64,000 nt of DNA. Source: Polytrichum commune (taxonomy: Eukaryota; Streptophyta; Polytrichopsida; Polytrichales; Polytrichaceae). The notes below the pieces were generated by a model, which worked only from the letters and a program-made list of their open reading frames with translations, had not been told where the DNA came from and ran no database searches. Each line of letters begins with the position of its first letter. Position 1 is the first letter of the stretch. A program made the position numbers and the translations under genes. This document shows positions 57,752 through 64,000 of the stretch, in pieces. The stretch is taken from the NCBI GenBank assembly GCA_950295325.1, contig OX485807.1, positions 17,387,001 to 17,451,000 of the forward strand. Reading direction: 5' to 3'.

Positions 57752-60141
57752 TATGAGCCCAATATGGTGCTCACATGTTAACTTAATCACAAAAAATACT
57801 AAAACCTTAATATTGTGCTTTCTTGAGTAGTCAAAAAGATAAGAAAAAGGGTGAGGAGTTCAAGTCTAGATTAAATTGAGTTAAGTGGTTAGTTGGAAGT
57901 TATGTAAGGCAAGAGGCCTAGGAGAATTAATGGTGGGTCAAGTAAGTAGTTAAAGTGTGAGTTCTAGGGGGAGGTAAAATTAACTAAGGAATGGGGAAGT
58001 GGAGTCTTACAAGGGGAAGGGCCAAGGAAAGAGGCCTAACCCCATTTTTCTTTTCGGGCGGCCCGGAAGAAGCCGGGCAACGCGAGAAAAAAGGAGAAGC
58101 TTGGAGGGGTCTCGGGAGGCAAGGAAGAGGAGCCTCATTATGCAAGGAAGTGGAGTAGAGGAAGAGAGGAGGGGCGAAGCCCTGCCTCATTGGGGATTGA
58201 TGCTAGGACTAGGAGCAAGGAAGGAAGAAAACAAGAGGTTGCAGGCATACGTCCGGTTGTTGGGGACGGCCTCGGGAGTAACCAGTCGGAAGGGAGAGAT
58301 CTGTGCGCAACGGGCCTGGAAACCGGAGAGGGGAGTGGTTCGAGGCCCCCAGATGGAGGAGGTTGGCTAGGATGCGGTCAATTGATTGGTGGCCCTCCGA
58401 CGAGGCTCGAGGTGCAACGGCCTGCTTCTGGTTTGTTGTTAGCGGTTTTCTTTGCATTTTCTCTCCATGTGCCTGAGTGTGTGCAGGGGTGTTGGGACAG
58501 TGAATGAGATAGCAGTGTTGTGATGGGAGTTGGTGGAGGTAAGAGTAAGAACTTAAGACATGTAGCTCCTTCGCATGTGGGGGAAGGGATCCACACTAGC
58601 GAATACAACCTTTAACTGTGGATCCTGAAGCTTAGAGCATTCCCGAAGTCCAACGTCCACTACCACCAGCGTTACACAGCAGCAAACCCAATGATTCATT
58701 CCCTAATTTAAAGTCCCCTCCTCAAGCTAGCGAGAAGTTGTAGCAAAAATAGCAGCAAGAACCCACCCTGATCGTTGGCAGTTAGAAACTCAACTCTGTG
58801 TTTTGGTTGCGGAATCGGGGCGAGGTAGAGTTTGGGAAAAAGTCTGTCGGTGCTACCCAATTTTGATGCAGCCACCGCAAGAGGTGACGAGGGGGGCTCA
58901 CTGCAGGAGTGGAGTGGTTTTGGTAGCATTCGAGGCTACAGAGTGGAATAAGTTTCTTTGGTTGAGCGTTTGTTGTTGTGTTGTCGGGAGGAATCTGTAC
59001 CTGAGGAAAGAGCATGCATGAAAAAAATAAAAATAAAATGCAATTGTAGCAGCTACCACTAGTGGGAATAACGGGAATGGGTAGGGAATGATCAGGGGGG
59101 TTGATGAACGGACAACAACTCTCTGGGTGATGGAGTGAGCACTTCATGTTGCTTGACTCGATGTGTCCAAGGTAAGTTTGGTAATGATGGTGAATTTACC
59201 ATCTGCAACCCCCACGCAACTCGGTACTTTATGAGTTCAATGGGGAGATGAGTCTGTTGGGCTATACTACAACTATATTGGAGAGGGTAGAACGCTGGCC
59301 GCCGCAGATTGAATCTCTAAGTTGCTTAGTAATTCCGCATCGAGAAGGGGTTCATAGCGTTGGGAGGAACAAGTGATGGGAGAAACGTGGGCTAAGTGAA
59401 TTGGCTCATCACCCAGGGCATGATAGAGTGCCCCACCGTGAATCGTTACCACTTGCATGTCATTCTCGTTCGCAATCTTTCGTGGTTTTCTTTTGTGGAA
59501 ATAATTGTAGGACAAGGTGGTGCGCAGTTGGAATCAATTGTAGGGTCGGTTTCGGTAGGGAGGCGACTGCTACATGAGTTCGAGGGCAATCTCCGCGATG
59601 GTGAGGGGGCAAGAGGAGACCGGGAAGAATCGCCATCACTGTCGCATGTAAGGGCTCCCAAGTTGGCATCCTCGGACAGCAGGAGCCGCTAAGGCACATC
59701 TTAATGGTGACGGGCTGGGAGTTTACTAAAGAGGCCTTGGGGGGAGATTTCAATGGTTGTTGCTACATGGGGTTGAGGACAGGGCCGACCCCCAACTTCA
59801 CTGATTACATTTAACTTTGCATTCCGCTTATAAGGGGCACGGACAAGAGTTAGGCAAGGGAGTAAGGGTTGGTAGGTAATGGAAATGCAAGCAAGGGTAA
59901 CATTAGGGTGAGGCCAGTGGGCCTAGAGTTGTAGTGACCTTGTATGTCCTCAATGGATTTGTACCAAAACCAAACATTTGTAAATGCTCGCACGATCTAA
60001 TGCAAAAAAATGTGTTATACACACCACTTATCCCAATTCCTTGATTATACTTGCACATGTGAATGATATACTTGAATGTAGCACATGATCTCCAACCCGG
60101 ATTAGGACGCAATTGAAGGGTGAGGGTGATTGTGGCTCACA
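57752..60141 (+). mobile_element. 5' LTR of a Gypsy-type retrotransposon
   Basis: It starts TATGAGCCCAATATGGTGCT and ends GTGGCTCACA, with an inverted-repeat-like TGAGCC...GGCTCA. The start and the CCCGGATTAGGACGC near the end match the solo LTR at 11537-14056, so the two are diverged relatives. The 2390-bp length is inferred from these matches. Internal ORFs around 57999-58370 are without domains. The 3' partner LTR lies beyond the window. Confidence 0.7.
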
Positions 60142-60144
60142 TAA

Positions 60145-60162
60145 TTGGTGCGTCCGCCGGGA
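60145..60162 (+). other. Probable primer-binding site
   Basis: TTGGTGCGTCCGCCGGGA starts three bases after the LTR end, the usual place and style for a plant Gypsy PBS. The tRNA primer could not be assigned by eye. Confidence 0.5.
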
Positions 60163-61904
60163 GCGAGGGGGTCTCAATTGTTGGAAGCGGATGCGGTGGT
60201 GGAAGAGGACTTCGATTGAGGTAAGCAACCTTAACTCCAACTTGCACATTGCTGATTTGACTGTATCCAAGTAGGAGTAATGACGAATTTCAATTAATAA
60301 TAACAATAATAGCAAAAGAAATATAAAAGTAAAAAGAAGTTTAATTACTTAAATGATTAGATAAGTAACTAGGTAATTGGTTAGTTATTTGAATAGTCAA
60401 TTAATGAGTTAATTAGTGAATTAATTAGTCATTGAATTAATCACTTAATTAAAAATGAATGAATGAATGAATTATTTATTTATTTATTTAAGTGAAATTA
60501 ATTCAGAGTTATTTTTAGTCAATTAAGTTACTTTAGAGTTTTACCGCCACTTTTTGACCGCGGCCGCAGAGAGTTACAAGGTAAGTCCCTTCATCGTAAT
60601 TTTTGTTTTTACTGCAGTAAAAATTTAATTTTTATTGGGCAACAACGCACAAATTTACTTTCTTTCTTTTCATTTTCTGCTTTAGGATTATAGTGTAATT
60701 GCTAGCTGCAATCAGGTGGGGAGTTAGGGGGGGAGTGTGAATTCACTCCGATCTCCCAACACTAGCATTTAGTGTTGGGAGGATCCCCCCTACCTCTTGT
60801 GCTAGGGTCAAGCGAGGGGGCTTAGAGGTGAAAGGTGGAGGCCTTCCCACGGTTGATCTAACGAGCAACCAGTAGCCTCTAAGCCAACGGGGGGAGAACA
60901 TGTGCCTGGTAGGGGACAAGGGCGTTCTCCCCTTCCCCTCCAAACTTGATTGACCACCAAGGTAAGAGCGGTGAGTTTATTTTTATTTTTTGCATTTGTT
61001 TTCCGAAATTCTTGCAAGTGGAATTGGCATGAAGGCATGAAGGGGTCGAGTGGAAGGAGCACGGCGCTAGGTAAGTTTCCCCACCTTCTCAGGATGGCAT
61101 AATCAAGATCACAATTAATAGGATGATCGGTAGAACACTAAAACCTACTGGGGGATAATTAAAACTTAGGCCGAAGTAACTTAGGATATAACCTAGGATG
61201 AAATTTCCAAAATAATTAACCCTCGGTAAGTAATTTTATGTTTTACCTTACGGTAAATTCCTAAGTTTTACCTTTAGGTAATTAATTGGAGATTTTACCT
61301 TAGGATAAGAAATGCAAGTTTTACCTTGGGTAAAACTTTTTATTTACCAAGGTCATCTGAAGTTCCATCCAGTACTTAGGAAGTCCAGCAGAGAAATGGC
61401 TATGCATTAGATTAGTAGTAGCCGAAGAACGACAATTTAGGATTCGCGCATGAGAGAGTGCTAACTTGCAGGTAGCGAGGATAATTGCTTGAAGTAAGCC
61501 TTTATACAAAGTGAAAATGATAAGTAATTAAAGAAGGATTTTTGTAATTGCCGTTGTCGTTATCCGGGGTAGAGGGTAATTCCCTAGTCATAGTGCCATA
61601 TCGGAGACGAGAGGGTGATGTCTCAGTCTCAACATAGTGCATAACAAAGGTTAGCCTCTCGCCTTGGTATTGTGACAAGTGCCAACTTAAAGGAGAATAC
61701 GGAGGTGATTCTCCGACTCGACCGATAGTTGGTATGAGCGTGTTATCCCCTGTTTGGGATTTCCCAACCTAAGTGGTTTGCAAGTTCATTTTTTCCTCAC
61801 CTCCTCAATATTTTAAACAACATCAAGATAAGTGGGAACATAATTGGAGAGAAGGTAGTGAGGGGTATGCTTGGTCAAGTGAGGGTCAATCAATTCTTTA
61901 GTAG

Positions 61905-63850
61905 ATGCATGTTAGGACTCGATCGCAGAAGCCGAAATTAATATTAGAATTAGAACGGGCTATACGTCGGAAGAGGCTACCAAAAATTATCGAGGTCATA
62001 GACGAAGTAGAAGATAGGGGAAGAAGTAGTAGGAACGTAGGAGGTGTATGCGAACCTTTGCTGGGAGATTTAGAAGTAGGAGCTCAACTAGAGAAGGAGG
62101 CAACTCCTTACCAGTTGAGAGGCGAAATAGTATCAGAGACTAAAAAGAACGAGGAGGAGACTTCGTTAGAGGCTAGTAGCGGGGTGGGAGTTGATACACC
62201 GGTCGTCACCATAGTCCAGGAAGGGAAAAGAGGGGTTCCACCCCTTATTCCACCCATTGACCCCTTGGTCTCCCAATTGTGATCCCGTGGAACTTGGCGG
62301 CTGTGGATATGCCCTCTAACCTCCCTAAGTTTTGGGGAACGAAGGATGAGGATTCCTCAAGGCACATGGAGCGGTACATCGAGAGGTTAGCTAGTTCCCT
62401 AATCACTAACCCTGGATACTGGTTGGTGTGGTTCCCTACCACTTTGGAAGGCGAAGCCTACGAGTGGTACATGGACCATCCCGAGGGTCATTTTAGATGT
62501 TGGGAACAAATGCAGAGGGACTTTTTGAACGAGTTTAGGCCGGAAGTAAGGCAGAGTACCGCCTTAAGAGCATTAGCTTCTTTAAAGCAGGGGAGGGACG
62601 ACGAGATCTCTGCTTACATTAGGAGGTTTAATTTGGTATGTATCCGCTTCGTTGGCACGATGTTTAATGACGACACACTAAAGCAATTCTTTATTTAAGG
62701 TTTTTTCAAAGCGGATACGATACGAAGAGTGTTCGAGAGAAACCCTCAGACTTTAGTAGCCGCTAGGGAGATGGAACATATAAACATGGATTATAAGAGA
62801 CTATGGCGGAAGGAAGATGAGTCAATCCCTCAGTTCATTGTCATCCGCCTTAGACCGTTGGAGAGAGACTCAGGGAAGAATGTAGGTCAAGCCCCACAAG
62901 CATTTACTGATTCGAGACCATGGCCATTAGCAGTTAGAGAGCCGGTGTCATTACTACCTTTGCCAGCTCCTCGGGTGGACACTGAACTCGAAGATCTGGA
63001 GAAGAGGTTGGAAACTAGTCAATTAGGATTTTAGGAGGCCATGATGAAGCAAATGCAAAGTTTGACGGATCAGATGTCCTTGATGATTAGAAGTTAATAG
63101 TCTGATCTTCCACCTCCGGTAGAGTCAAGAAGACACGCTTCGGGGTTGTGGTGTGTCAAGTGCGGCCAACTGGGCCATACGAAGCAGTTTTGTAGAGTAG
63201 GGCAGAATCACGAACAGAGAATGGTAGGTGGTCCACCTTCACACAACCAAGGAAGACAAGGCCAAAATCAGTATGGTCAGGGTAATTTTAGGGGACCTCC
63301 TAGAGGACAAGGTGGGCAGAGTGGTGTAAGAAATGAATTTCATCCTTTTTGTGGAAGGTGTCACTCCCTTGGATAATGTTGGTCGGAAGGACAATGATAT
63401 GGTTGTAGCAATTGTAGAGGTAACCATCCTTCCGATGAATGCCGTTAGCCGGACAAAGTCATTAGGTTGCCTCACCCTGTGGCCAATCTGTACCAAGAAG
63501 CGAAGGACAATTTGAGAGGTGTTAGGCCACAGGGGGACCTCCTAACGAACTAAGGCCTCCTAAGCTCTATTATGACCACGGAAATGCTAGGCAGACATTC
63601 CATCCTCCGGCGGGTTTACAAACGGCGAATGGTTATATTTCTATACAAGGTAGACCCGTAGGTCCACATATTCAGGACAATAAGAGGCAAGGTCTATCCA
63701 ATGACTCACGACCGTCAAATTCTCAGAATGTCAGGTTCATGGGGGTACCTACGGATTCCCATCCGTATGAGACTTTTCTTCTCCAATTGACACATGGGGA
63801 AGAGCAAAACCAATGGCCTCCTAATGCGAACGTGATCACTATGAGTTGAG
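61905..63850 (+). pseudogene. Decayed Gypsy-type gag polyprotein
   Basis: Capsid-forming protein of the retroelement. The N-terminal acidic/basic part (61905-62282) is in one frame and the retrotransposon-gag domain (from 62279) in another, so there is a frameshift near 62270. The gag core is clear: WLVWFPTTLEGEAYEWYMDH, CWEQMQRDFLNEFRP, LRALASLKQGRDDEISAYIR. The same frame is then interrupted by TAA (62696), TAG, TAA-TAG and others, but continues recognisably to a CCHC zinc knuckle CVKCGQLGHTKQFC (about 63152-63193) and a second, altered knuckle CSNCRGNHPSDEC. After another frameshift, an open Pro/Gln-rich stretch without stops runs 63541-63848. No protease or reverse transcriptase motif is reached. 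Confidence 0.85.
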
Positions 63851-64000
63851 AGGTTTTGATGAGGAGGCTAAACCATTAGCTCCGGCAATCTTCAAGCCGA
63901 GAGGGAAACAAAGTTAAACATAAGACTTTATTTTAAAAAATATGCCTACCAAACAATCAACAAATTCAAAGTTCATCAATTGTAGTACAAAGCATCGAGG

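Larger units (their letters stand above)
57752..64000 (+). mobile_element. Gypsy-type LTR retrotransposon, 5' part (truncated by window end)
   Basis: LTR at 57752-60141, primer-binding region at 60145, a long non-coding leader (60165-61900, including AATTAATT-rich sequence at about 60350-60500) and a decayed gag from 61905. Protease, reverse transcriptase and integrase are not seen before the window ends. The many stop codons in gag show this copy is not autonomous. Confidence 0.7.

Noticed and set aside
57999-58370. 123-aa ORF in the 5' LTR
   Set aside because: Purine-rich LTR sequence with no domain and no conservation in the related solo LTR.

Overview
This is a window of nuclear DNA from a land plant. 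Short exons with GT-AG introns, a plant-type CRY-DASH gene, telomere-like TAAACCC runs, a Gypsy-type retroelement, a PIF/Harbinger element and several MITE classes all point that way. The sequence does not fix the lineage. Everything was read by eye; no similarity search or expression data were available.

Layout. 1-1109: AT-rich sequence without a gene. 1113-5047: a complete PIF/Harbinger DNA transposon with 28-bp terminal inverted repeats (TIRs) and a TTA target duplication. It carries an intact DDE transposase (minus) and a Myb/SANT-like partner gene (plus) broken by one extra base. 5051-10800: gene-free, with a Mutator-like MITE (7223-7541) and a 90-bp tandem repeat. 10833-14660: an array of 15 units, each with a 38-bp palindrome, split by a 2520-bp solo LTR that duplicated CACAC. 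14912-21397: a long multi-exon chimeric gene ending in an FCP1/NIF-type phosphatase domain, with four in-frame TGAs and one frameshift. 21949-23651: two further ORFs, each with an internal duplication. 23652-30400: MITE-rich, gene-poor. 30471-36828 (minus): a 12-exon gene for a two-pass membrane and coiled-coil protein, tentatively FIP1-like. 36829-44400: gene-poor, with a SINE, a Stowaway-type MITE and an LTR fragment. 44704-51922: a 14-exon CRY-DASH gene that closes as a 562-aa protein. 52860-55230 (minus): a Cys-rich pseudogene and a pogo/Tigger-type transposase relic. 57752-64000: the 5' LTR, primer-binding region and decayed gag of a Gypsy-type element that runs off the window.

Two genes look like ordinary host genes: CRY-DASH (organellar photolyase/cryptochrome) and the FIP1-like gene. 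Most of the rest is mobile DNA at different stages of decay. The least familiar part is 10.8-23.7 kb. There a palindrome array, single palindromes in the 5' flank and first intron of the chimeric gene, and a run of same-strand repeat-bearing ORFs lie together. They may form one large, undescribed element or gene cassette, but no termini for such an element were found.
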